A DNA stretch of 64,000 nt from Bradyrhizobium sp. CSA112 (GTDB lineage Bacteria; Pseudomonadota; Alphaproteobacteria; Rhizobiales; Xanthobacteraceae): the NCBI RefSeq assembly GCF_029051645.1, contig NZ_JAACFS010000004.1, positions 1 through 64,000 of the forward strand. The letters run 5' to 3'. The notes under the pieces are model-generated. The model searched no databases. It was not told the DNA's origin and saw nothing but the letters and a program-made list of their open reading frames with translations. Shown piece after piece: positions 52,298 to 59,804 of the stretch. The first letter of the stretch is position 1, and each line of letters opens with the position of its first letter. Position numbers and translations under genes: made by a program.

Positions 52298-54046
52298 ATG
52301 GCTCTGCAGAAAGTCGCTGACGCACCCTCTTTCCGAACTTCCGAGTTCGATACGCGCGACTCTGCTCACGCCGCAACGCCGCCCGGCTTTCGTCACTTCC
52401 TCGGCGCGCCGGCTCCTTCGCAGCGCTTCCGCGCCTTCGGTGTCGATCCGCTCGGTTCGCCGTCGCACCATACAGCGCTCCGCGGGCTGATGCATCGCCT
52501 GTCGCGCCGAATGGATGCTGCAATCAAATGGCCGCCCCACCAGGTTCAATCGGCGGAACACTGGGAAAATCCCTTCATCCCCTCAGGCTATACCTATCTG
52601 CTGCAGTTCGTTGCGCATGATCTGGTGCATTCGGCGATTCCGCTATCAGTTGCGGGAGGGCTCGGCCGAGGAACAACCAACGCCCGCCGTACGCCGCTTC
52701 GGCTGGAGACGCTGTACGGCAGCGGTCCTGTCGGATCGCCGCACATCTACGCGCTCGATGCGCCGAATGACGACCGCCGCACCAAGCTGCGGCTCGGGCG
52801 AATGCGCTGGAAAGAGAACGAGCCGGCGACCGGCTGCCCGTTCCGCGACATCGCGCGGACCCCGGCCGAGAACGTGACGGGGATCGACCGCAGCATTGCA
52901 GGCGTCCGCGTTGCCCTCACCGAGGCGCTGGTCGCCGATCCGCGCAATGACGATCACGCGGTGATGTCACAACTAACGGCGCTGTTCGCGCTGCTGCACA
53001 ACGGGCTCATCGATATCATTCGCCGCCATGAAGGCAACGCGGGACCAAACGGTCAGTTCGGCGCCGCCTACAAGCGCTTCCTGTGCGCCCGCGAGTCGCT
53101 GATCGCGATCTATCACAATATCCTGCGCAAGGACCTGATGCGGCGGGTGATCCATCCGGCGATCTACGCCGACTATGACGGACCGAGCCCCGATTTCATC
53201 GATCGCCCCCATTCCGCGGAAGGCCTTCAGACCGGCGACTGGGAAATTCCGCTCGAGTTCTCGCACGGCGCATTCCGCTTCGGTCACGCCATGGTGCGCC
53301 CCGAATACCAGATCAATGACCTGTCTCTCCACGACCTCAACAACACGCTCGAAAAGAGCTCGGTAAACGACCCCGCAAATATGCCGCTCGACGAGACGTG
53401 GATGGTGCAATGGTCGCGTTTTTTCGAGATCAACGGGTCGAGGCCGAATTTCAGCCGCCGCATCGGACCACATCTCAGCGACGGGCTGGGCAACGACCAG
53501 ATCTTTCCTGCGTTCGACGAAACGGAACGGGTTGGCCTGCTCTATCGCGACCTGCTCGGCGCGGGGCTGGCCGGCATGTGGTCGGTTGACGCATTGATTG
53601 CCGAGATCGGTAGCAGACGGCCGCGTTTCGTCGCCATGTCTCGCCTGCTTGCCGACCGCGCCTATCGCGCAGATCAACTTCGCGAATGGCTGGCGGCCGC
53701 GCCTGCGTATGGCGCGTTGACGGCCGAGGACATCGAAACCCTTTCGAACGAGCCGCCGCTGCCCTTCTTCATCCTGTTCGAAGCGATGCGGCAACCGCAG
53801 GCGGAGGGCCTGCACCTCGGCCCGCTCGGCTCAATCATCGTCTCGGAAGTCATCTTTGGCGCGCTCGCCGGCGACCCGCGTTGCGCGGACGGCAACTCGC
53901 TTGCCGGGCAACTGGCGGCAGTTTCCCGCGAATTTTATCCGGCAAACGTACTTCAGGACATTCCCGATATCTCAAACATGGCGCAGCTAGTGGAGTTCAC
54001 CACCGAAATTGCCGAGCTGCGGCATGCCGTGCCTGCATTTTTGTGA
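52298..54046 (+). CDS. Animal-type haem peroxidase, cytoplasmic, 582 aa
   Basis: A bacterial member of the animal haem peroxidase (peroxidase-cyclooxygenase) family. Distal site: Gln103 and His107 in LLQFVAHDLVHS. Arg216 in ADPRNDDHAVMSQLTALF matches catalytic Arg239 of myeloperoxidase, and AFRFGHAMVRPEY carries proximal His330. The Asp before distal His that forms the covalent haem ester in myeloperoxidase is Ala106 here, while Asp219 sits at the position of the other ester-forming carboxylate (Glu242). No signal peptide is visible. It would use H2O2 to oxidise halides or organic substrates. It is followed 40 bp later by a 136-aa companion gene and then by a SARP/YcaO block. Confidence 0.85.
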   Translation: MALQKVADAPSFRTSEFDTRDSAHAATPPGFRHFLGAPAPSQRFRAFGVDPLGSPSHHTALRGLMHRLSRRMDAAIKWPPHQVQSAEHWENPFIPSGYTYLLQFVAHDLVHSAIPLSVAGGLGRGTTNARRTPLRLETLYGSGPVGSPHIYALDAPNDDRRTKLRLGRMRWKENEPATGCPFRDIARTPAENVTGIDRSIAGVRVALTEALVADPRNDDHAVMSQLTALFALLHNGLIDIIRRHEGNAGPNGQFGAAYKRFLCARESLIAIYHNILRKDLMRRVIHPAIYADYDGPSPDFIDRPHSAEGLQTGDWEIPLEFSHGAFRFGHAMVRPEYQINDLSLHDLNNTLEKSSVNDPANMPLDETWMVQWSRFFEINGSRPNFSRRIGPHLSDGLGNDQIFPAFDETERVGLLYRDLLGAGLAGMWSVDALIAEIGSRRPRFVAMSRLLADRAYRADQLREWLAAAPAYGALTAEDIETLSNEPPLPFFILFEAMRQPQAEGLHLGPLGSIIVSEVIFGALAGDPRCADGNSLAGQLAAVSREFYPANVLQDIPDISNMAQLVEFTTEIAELRHAVPAFL

Positions 54047-54086
54047 GGCGGAATCCTCCGCTTCACGCAACCCGGAGAGTGAAGCT

Positions 54087-54497
54087 ATGGCAATCGAAAG
54101 AATGCAAGTAACCAACCATGAGCGCTGGGGCAACCTGGTGAAGACCTGGTCAACCGGCAAGAACTATCTCGACGACGACAACGAATACCCGATCCCGACC
54201 ACTGTCGACGAATTCAAGGAGCAACTCGCCAAGGCGCAGGTGTTCATGACGGTTCCGGAGCGCTTCAAGAAGGTAAAGTTCGTCGAACAGGAGATGGACA
54301 CGATCGTGGTGCGCCTGCCGCCCGCCGTGATGATCGCGGATTCCGAAGAAAGCCTCAAAAAGCCGGGCGCGACCTATCCGCTTCCGCCGTTCTACAAGCG
54401 CCTGTTCAACGGCCTGGATCCGGTAATTCCGGAGAGCGACAAGTTCCGCGTGCATGCCGAACGTGTCGGCGACTACACCATCAGCTACTGCGCCTGA
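54087..54497 (+). CDS. 136-aa hypothetical companion of the haem peroxidase
   Basis: A soluble protein from ATG 54087 (MAIERMQVTNHERWGNL), with GGAGAG about nine bases upstream. It is charged and has no signal peptide. Blocks TVDEFKEQLAKAQVFMTVPE, VVRLPPAVMIADSEESLKK and YPLPPFYKRLFNG suggest a compact domain. The C-terminus ends YTISYCA with a Cys three residues from the end. I do not recognise a family. Immediate co-orientation with the peroxidase (40-bp gap) implies a partner, a substrate, or a modified precursor protein. It is the only small protein in the block that could be a YcaO substrate. Confidence 0.75.
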   Translation: MAIERMQVTNHERWGNLVKTWSTGKNYLDDDNEYPIPTTVDEFKEQLAKAQVFMTVPERFKKVKFVEQEMDTIVVRLPPAVMIADSEESLKKPGATYPLPPFYKRLFNGLDPVIPESDKFRVHAERVGDYTISYCA

Positions 54498-54501
54498 TGA
54501 T

Positions 54502-56613
54502 CTAGTTCCGCGTTAGGTGAGTGATGCCATCGACAGGAAGCCCTCCGCCACGCAAGCTTTGGCGCAGGGCTTCCCACCGCTCCCTCACGCTGATTGGATG
54601 CGCTTGCATGACCCAGCGCGCCGCTGCCTCGTCCGTCGGCGTGGACGATCCGACCCAGAATGAACGCAGACCGTTCACGAAGCGCTGGATTTCCTGCTGC
54701 GCCTGCATGCGCTCCCCAAGCTGGAACAGCGCGGCCGCGCGCCATGCCGGCAGGACCTTGTTGATGCCCTGCGCGCGATCACACGCCTCGATGGTGCCTT
54801 CATAGTCTCCGCAAAAGAACCGCACAGTGCCGTGATACGCCCATTCGAGATAGGACGGCGCAGGTGAGAGCGCGAGCGACCGCTCGGCGCGAACCCGGGC
54901 GTCCTCGATCGATCCGCAGATCGCCGAGTAGTGAGCGCTGGACAGCAGCGTCCATGGGTCATTGTCGTTGAGCTCACATGCCAGTTCCATGTGCGGCGCT
55001 GCTTCCGACTCGCGGAGCGCCATCACGTAGGACCAGCCGCAGCACAGATGCGCCCTGGAATCGACCGGGTCCAGTTGAACGGCGGTCTTCGCCAGTTCGA
55101 GGGTGGCCTTGGCCTTGTCGAGATCGCGAAAGATCCCGGGATGCACCAGATGCTCGATGTTATTCATCTGCACGAGGCTGCTGTAGCAGGGCGAGAAGCC
55201 CGGATTGTCACGGATCGCATCGCGGAAGATGGTGACCGCCCGCCGCCAGCTTTCGGGATCGAATTTCGACATGAGATTCTGCCCGCGCAGCCAGCGGTCG
55301 TGCAGTTCGAGCGATACGTCTGGCTCGCCCGCCAGCCGCATCAGCCGCTCGGTCGACAATTGAACGTTCAGCGCGGTCGCGATCCGGCGGATGATACGCT
55401 GCTGCGTTTCGAACCAGTTGCCGAGGCCGAGCCGGAAGCTCTCGCTCCAGACGTAAATCCCGGTGGTATCGTCCCGCAGCACCATCACGATATTGATTTC
55501 GGCGCCTGCCTGGTAAGCGGTGGTTTCGATGCAGTACTGCGGCGCCGTGTCCGGCGCGGGAAGCACGACGGCCGCGGGGGGACGATCGACCACGCTCCAT
55601 TCGCGGAAGCGCACGAGACAGGCGGCGAGATGCTGGGAGAATCCCTGCACCAGATGGCTGTGGTCCTCATCAACGCCGTGCATCGCAAAGGGCCGCAGCA
55701 CCAGGCGCGTCTTGGCAGGGGCATTGGCCGGTGGCGACATCGGGGCCGCCGGCTGAAGAACGGCCCCCCTGACCATCCTGACGGCGAATTCGTCATTCGC
55801 TGCCGATGCGGCCCGATCGGCGGGTGCGCGCTCCAGAATACCGAGCTTGATGTTCGCGACGAGTTCTTCGGTGGCCGATGACGGCTCCATGGCGTAGTCG
55901 CGATCCAAAAGATCCCACAGTGCCTTGTAGATGCGCAGCGCGCCGGCGACATCGCCTTCTTCCGCATGCGCCCGCATCAGATAGCGGCAGGCATATTCAT
56001 GGGTCGGATCAAGATTGACGATCGCGGCCGCGATCCTCTTTTTGGCGTCGGCAGCAACGCTCGCGGAGGTCAGGCCTTCGTCGAGATTTCGCATCAGCCG
56101 TTCATGGATGGTCTGCCGCTTGGCCAGCACCCAGACCCGGAACGACGGGTCGAGATCGTCCATTCCTTCGAGCAACCGCCCGTCGAGTTGCGGCGTATCG
56201 AGCAGCAGCGGGTGAACGCGTCCGCCTTCGGCGAGTTTAATCACGCTTTCGATGTCAACTTCTATACGTCCGACGTCGATGCCGATCATCAGTCGTTCCG
56301 CGACGAAGCCGTCATATCCGGCCTCCTCGAGCATCGATCGCAGTTCGCGAACGACCTGGCGCAGCGAGGCGCGCGCCTTTTCCTCGTCCGACCGGCTCCA
56401 GAGCAGGCCGACCAGCCGCTCGCGGCTCTCCTGCTTCGAGTCCAATAACGCCAGATAACTCAGAACCGCGCCGGCCTTGCGGGTTCGCAGTTCGATCGGC
56501 CGGCCGTTGAACCGCACGCCGAGCCGCCCAACCAGCGATACCGACAGGCGCGGGGCGCTTTCGGGCGCCACCGTAGCCTTGTCTGCTGTCATGGCGTTTG
56601 CGCTGACCGGCAT
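54502..56613 (-). CDS. SARP/BTAD-type transcriptional regulator with TPR repeats
   Basis: A 703-aa protein. Residues 20-105 form an OmpR-like winged helix (RLSVSLVGRLGVRFNGRPIE, LRTRKAGAVLSYLALL, VRELRSMLEEA). Residues 110-260 form the BTAD helical domain (LLEGMDDLDPSFRVWVL, TSASVAADAKKRIAAAIVNL). A TolB/adenylate-cyclase-associated beta-domain follows (RLVLRPFAMHG...). The C-terminal half is TPR repeats. This combination occurs in rhizobial regulators called SARP-like or adenylate-cyclase-like. It is probably an activator sensing through the TPR part. Convergent with the peroxidase genes, it lies just after the YcaO gene on the same strand and may be co-transcribed with it. Confidence 0.85.
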   Translation of the reverse strand: MPVSANAMTADKATVAPESAPRLSVSLVGRLGVRFNGRPIELRTRKAGAVLSYLALLDSKQESRERLVGLLWSRSDEEKARASLRQVVRELRSMLEEAGYDGFVAERLMIGIDVGRIEVDIESVIKLAEGGRVHPLLLDTPQLDGRLLEGMDDLDPSFRVWVLAKRQTIHERLMRNLDEGLTSASVAADAKKRIAAAIVNLDPTHEYACRYLMRAHAEEGDVAGALRIYKALWDLLDRDYAMEPSSATEELVANIKLGILERAPADRAASAANDEFAVRMVRGAVLQPAAPMSPPANAPAKTRLVLRPFAMHGVDEDHSHLVQGFSQHLAACLVRFREWSVVDRPPAAVVLPAPDTAPQYCIETTAYQAGAEINIVMVLRDDTTGIYVWSESFRLGLGNWFETQQRIIRRIATALNVQLSTERLMRLAGEPDVSLELHDRWLRGQNLMSKFDPESWRRAVTIFRDAIRDNPGFSPCYSSLVQMNNIEHLVHPGIFRDLDKAKATLELAKTAVQLDPVDSRAHLCCGWSYVMALRESEAAPHMELACELNDNDPWTLLSSAHYSAICGSIEDARVRAERSLALSPAPSYLEWAYHGTVRFFCGDYEGTIEACDRAQGINKVLPAWRAAALFQLGERMQAQQEIQRFVNGLRSFWVGSSTPTDEAAARWVMQAHPISVRERWEALRQSLRGGGLPVDGITHLTRN

Positions 56614-56617
56614 GCAA

Positions 56618-56635
56618 CGGTTTCCGGAACCGGTT
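56618..56635. promoter_or_regulatory. Overlapping palindromes upstream of the SARP gene
   Basis: CGGTT-TCCGG-AACCG (56618-56632) overlaps TTCCGGAA and AACCGGTT (56628-56635), immediately upstream of the SARP start and about 20 bp downstream of the YcaO stop. It could be an operator, or a weak terminator between the two genes. Confidence 0.4.
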
Positions 56636-56652
56636 GGTTAATTCCCACCAGT

Positions 56653-58014
56653 CTATATCAAAGAGACACCCCCGGTATAGGTTGCGCCGCCGCCGGTTCG
56701 CGCAATCGCATCCTGCAGCCTTGCCGTGACGATTTCGGATGGTTCGAGTTGCAGGCCCGGGGCAATCACGCGAACCACCGGAACGGCGAAGCGCTGGCGT
56801 GTGAGATCGAGGCAGAACGTCTCGATTCCAAATTGTTCCAAACGCTGTACGATCAATCCAAATATGACGCTCGCTTCAGTTGCGTGAACGGGCAGATGGG
56901 CCGCGTACTCTGCGACCGGCTGCAGCAGCCTGCACTGACCGGCATCGATCGCCGCGCGCTGCAGGTGGATGCGATCCTGTGCGTTGAGCGCGTCATCGCC
57001 GCGCTCAACGCGTTTGGTGGCGACGACCGCGTCGGCCAGCTCGAGCTGACACATTTCCAGAATCGCGGAGCGGACGGCGGTCTCGAGCACCGGCCGCGCG
57101 GCGAGGCCGAAGGCAAAACCCGAACCGTCTGCGCGGCAGGAGACGGCCGCGACGCAGGGCACGCCGATATCCGTCGTGATATCCAGTAGCCATGTCCGGC
57201 GCGGCACCGATGCGCCGTGCCGGAGCTGCCGCAACAAACCTTTAGCCGCGATGCCGGCTTCATGTTGCACCGGAATCGATCGGGCCAACTGACCGCCCCG
57301 CCACCACAGGCTGGCCGCATCGCGCTCGATCAATTCCAACAGGCCGTGCAATGCTGCGGCGTCCCGTGACGGACCGGCGGCCGATCCGATGCTCAGGGGG
57401 GATGGCGGCGCGAAGTCGCGTTGCGCCGGCGGACGCCGCAGGCAGATGTCCGCCGGAAGCCACACCTCGCCGCCGTCAGTCAGTCTCGTCGCGCGACACC
57501 AGGAAAGCACTCGCTCCGGTTGTACGCGGCGTTCCGAAAGGGCGACGACCAGCTCAAGCGCCTTCGGACCGAGTTTTCCCGCCCAGTCGTCGACGCCGGG
57601 TTTGAGCAACAGGTCTGTTCCGGTCTGCAATTGAGAGAGATACTCGATCCCCTCGCCGATGCAGCCCTGAAACGCGTGCTGCAACGTCAGACCGACGCCG
57701 GAAACGCCGACCATCGGGCTTCCGTCATGCAAGGGATCGGCAAGCGCTGGATCGAATTGCGCACCAAAGCTGACCAGGCTGGGCGCATCGGGTGAGGCCA
57801 GTTCGAACACGCGCGCAAACCGGGACGCAGCGATAAGCAAATGGGCGCGATTCGCGGTCTCCGAATCAATCCGGTTGCCGGATTCCGATGCATATTCCAG
57901 CGCCTGCAGGATACGTCTGGCATCGTGATCGCCGGCCGCGTCCACTTCGTTGCCAAGAAGCAACGATGCCGCGCGTGCAAACAATTCTTGCATCGAATTT
58001 TCGGTGCCGCTCAC
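56653..58014 (-). CDS. Stand-alone YcaO-domain protein
   Basis: A 453-aa YcaO-fold protein, start GTG 58014 or ATG 57993. The ATP/Mg-binding acidic residues are visible: SGVGLTLQHAFQGCIGEGIEYLS (Glu121, Glu124) and AAGPSRDAAALHGLLELIER (Glu227, Glu230, Arg231, then Asp232). YcaO enzymes phosphorylate peptide backbones to make azolines, thioamides or macroamidines. Usual partners (E1-like/ocin-ThiF protein, McbC dehydrogenase, TfuA, leader-binding proteins) are not encoded here. The N-terminal 100 residues could bind a substrate. It faces the 184-aa gene across a 68-bp divergent promoter. Confidence 0.85.
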   Translation of the reverse strand: MSGTENSMQELFARAASLLLGNEVDAAGDHDARRILQALEYASESGNRIDSETANRAHLLIAASRFARVFELASPDAPSLVSFGAQFDPALADPLHDGSPMVGVSGVGLTLQHAFQGCIGEGIEYLSQLQTGTDLLLKPGVDDWAGKLGPKALELVVALSERRVQPERVLSWCRATRLTDGGEVWLPADICLRRPPAQRDFAPPSPLSIGSAAGPSRDAAALHGLLELIERDAASLWWRGGQLARSIPVQHEAGIAAKGLLRQLRHGASVPRRTWLLDITTDIGVPCVAAVSCRADGSGFAFGLAARPVLETAVRSAILEMCQLELADAVVATKRVERGDDALNAQDRIHLQRAAIDAGQCRLLQPVAEYAAHLPVHATEASVIFGLIVQRLEQFGIETFCLDLTRQRFAVPVVRVIAPGLQLEPSEIVTARLQDAIARTGGGATYTGGVSLI

Positions 58015-58082
58015 GGTGACCTCACGAGTCTGCGCGCAGACTCCGGACGTGAGGCCAGCCCGCCCTCACCCTGGAGGAACTT

Positions 58083-58637
58083 ATGCTCGCGAAAGCCCTA
58101 GTCATAGCCATGGCAGCAGACATTGCTCGATCAGATTATGCCAAGCCGACCTTGATTCGTAGCCGCAGCCGCGAGTGGCTGATCGCTTGCCGCTGGGGAC
58201 CGGAGGGCGAATATCTTTCGATTGCGACGGCCGGCCCGATCACAGAGCCTCTCGCACTGGTTGCACCGCAGGCAATTACGCCGATCCATAGCCTGGTCGG
58301 CGTGCTGGTCTCGGAATCGGAAACGCAATCCACCAGCACGTTCCTCTTGGTCCGCCAATTGCCCGGTGCGATCGAGCTTGCCGGCACGTTTTTCCCAGCC
58401 GACGGATATGTGTTGCTGCAGGACCATGGCGACATCCATCTCGTCTGCAAAGCGCGTTACTCGCACAGTTGCGGCTGGCTCGACGGCAAGGAGATCCGCA
58501 AGGATATCCCCGATCCTGCACCCTATTCGGCTGAGGCAATGTCCTGGCATATCGAAGCGACGCGCCGTGACTGGATCGGCGAATTCATTCCCGGCACCAG
58601 GCCGCCGGAGCGGCTTGCGATTCGCGCGACCGGCTGA
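58083..58637 (+). CDS. Hypothetical protein, 184 aa, divergent from the YcaO gene
   Basis: ATG 58083 has a strong GGAGG site six bases upstream. The protein is soluble. Segments AACRWGPEGEYLSIATAGPI, FLLVRQLPGAIELAGTFF and LQDHGDIHLVCKARYSHSCG may form a beta-rich domain. Paired His/Cys (SHSCGW) and a Trp-rich C-terminus (SWHIEATRRDWIGEFIPG) are notable. I do not recognise a family. Divergence from the YcaO gene on a 68-bp promoter suggests it belongs to the same system. Confidence 0.7.
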   Translation: MLAKALVIAMAADIARSDYAKPTLIRSRSREWLIACRWGPEGEYLSIATAGPITEPLALVAPQAITPIHSLVGVLVSESETQSTSTFLLVRQLPGAIELAGTFFPADGYVLLQDHGDIHLVCKARYSHSCGWLDGKEIRKDIPDPAPYSAEAMSWHIEATRRDWIGEFIPGTRPPERLAIRATG

Positions 58638-58651
58638 CGCCTGCGAGGGGA

Positions 58652-59155
58652 TTACCGCGGGCAAACGGGGGCGGCATGAGATTGCTGCTCGTCTTCCTGC
58701 GGAAGACTATCCTCGCCACCGAAACCTCGCCGCTTATCACGGTCGAAAGCATCCAGCCGCGCAACCGTGGCCTTCGCCGCTGGAGCTCGATCGGCGATGC
58801 TTTGAACGAGCTTCGCGATGCTAAGCCGCACACGCGGATCGGTCGTACACGCATAGGCCTTGAGAACGCGCAAGGCGTCCGGCTCGGCGAGCAAGCGAAC
58901 CAGCGAATTCAAGCCGGGCGACTCAGCCCCGGAAGATTCGAACAACTCGCCGACTGAAACGCCCAGCACGGAAGCGATTCGCGACAGCCGGCTGGCGCCG
59001 ATCCGGTCGGCGCCTCGCTCGTATTTCTGTACCTGCTGGAAGGTAACACCGATCCGTCCCGCGAGCATGGCTTGGCTTATGCCGCGGTTGACCCGCAACA
59101 TGCGGATCCTGGCGCCCACCATCGCATCGAGCGGGTGAGATTTCCTCGTCGCCAT
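58652..59155 (-). CDS. XRE-family HTH regulator with C-terminal extension
   Basis: A 167-aa protein. The HTH (about residues 14-68) reads VGARIRMLRVNRGISQAML, then GVTFQQVQKYERGADRIGAS and RIASVLGVSVGELFE, the common rhizobial Cro/C1 type. Residues 70-130 form a helical domain (LVRLLAEPDALRVLKAYA). The C-terminal 40 residues are charged and probably disordered. It is convergent with the 184-aa gene and may regulate the adjoining YcaO block, but it is also a common single-gene type in rhizobia. Confidence 0.87.
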   Translation of the reverse strand: MATRKSHPLDAMVGARIRMLRVNRGISQAMLAGRIGVTFQQVQKYERGADRIGASRLSRIASVLGVSVGELFESSGAESPGLNSLVRLLAEPDALRVLKAYACTTDPRVRLSIAKLVQSIADRAPAAKATVARLDAFDRDKRRGFGGEDSLPQEDEQQSHAAPVCPR

Positions 59156-59215
59156 GGGCCGGCTCCCAACTGTTCAAGCTGGGAAACCCTAGCACAACCT
59201 CAGGCGCTGCAGACG

Positions 59216-59542
59216 CTAATTTGCGATCCCCGGGAGCAATTTTACCCGTTGCTCGTCACTAACATGCTCAATCGTCAACCGGCCTTTCGGGTCGATCGCC
59301 GCTTTCATGGCCGGCGGGTGACCGGTTTCGAGAAAATGCTGCAGGACGGCACGGCTCTCGTCCGAGAGCGCAAACAGCCCGCGCATCAATTCAAAGAAGC
59401 CCGGCTCTTCCGCCACATAGAGCAACTCTCGCAGCTCCGCGCCGGTATAGTTCCCCAGCGCAGTTACAAGCCATTCGGTTTGGTCATTCGGATCGCTCTC
59501 AGGCACTCGATTCAGATAGTAGACAACCGATTCCGCACTCAT
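59216..59542 (-). CDS. Hypothetical protein, 108 aa
   Basis: Starts ATG 59542 (MSAESVVYYLNRVPES), preceded by GGGGG at a suitable distance. An upstream extension in the same frame has no such site. Acidic and helical: ETEWLV-like TALGNYTGAELRELLYVAEE, FFELMRGLFALSDESRAVL, HFLETGHPPAMKAAIDPKG. No domain recognised. It lies 60 bp upstream of the XRE gene on the same strand, so it may share its promoter. Confidence 0.6.
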   Translation of the reverse strand: MSAESVVYYLNRVPESDPNDQTEWLVTALGNYTGAELRELLYVAEEPGFFELMRGLFALSDESRAVLQHFLETGHPPAMKAAIDPKGRLTIEHVSDEQRVKLLPGIAN

Positions 59543-59804
59543 TTCCATCCCCCGGTAACCGCGATAGCTCACAGGCCCCCCGTAGCGGACGGCTTGCTGG
59601 CAGCTAACTCCCGATCCTAACACTGCGGGGGTCTTCGTGATTTCAGCGTGATCGCAAGCGCAACGGCGCCCGAAATTCAGCTCTGCAGCCGCCAGTGGTC
59701 AGGAGTGTGCCGAACTGGCGCAGCCGGGCGCAGTCTGGCGCAATATTCTTCCCTCGCCGGGTAGGCGAACCCCGAGGTTTCCCCTACCCCGCTCACCACT
59801 GAAG

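Noticed and set aside
58083..58637. TfuA partner of the YcaO enzyme
   Set aside because: The 184-aa protein has none of the TfuA sequence blocks I would expect, so I left it as unrecognised.
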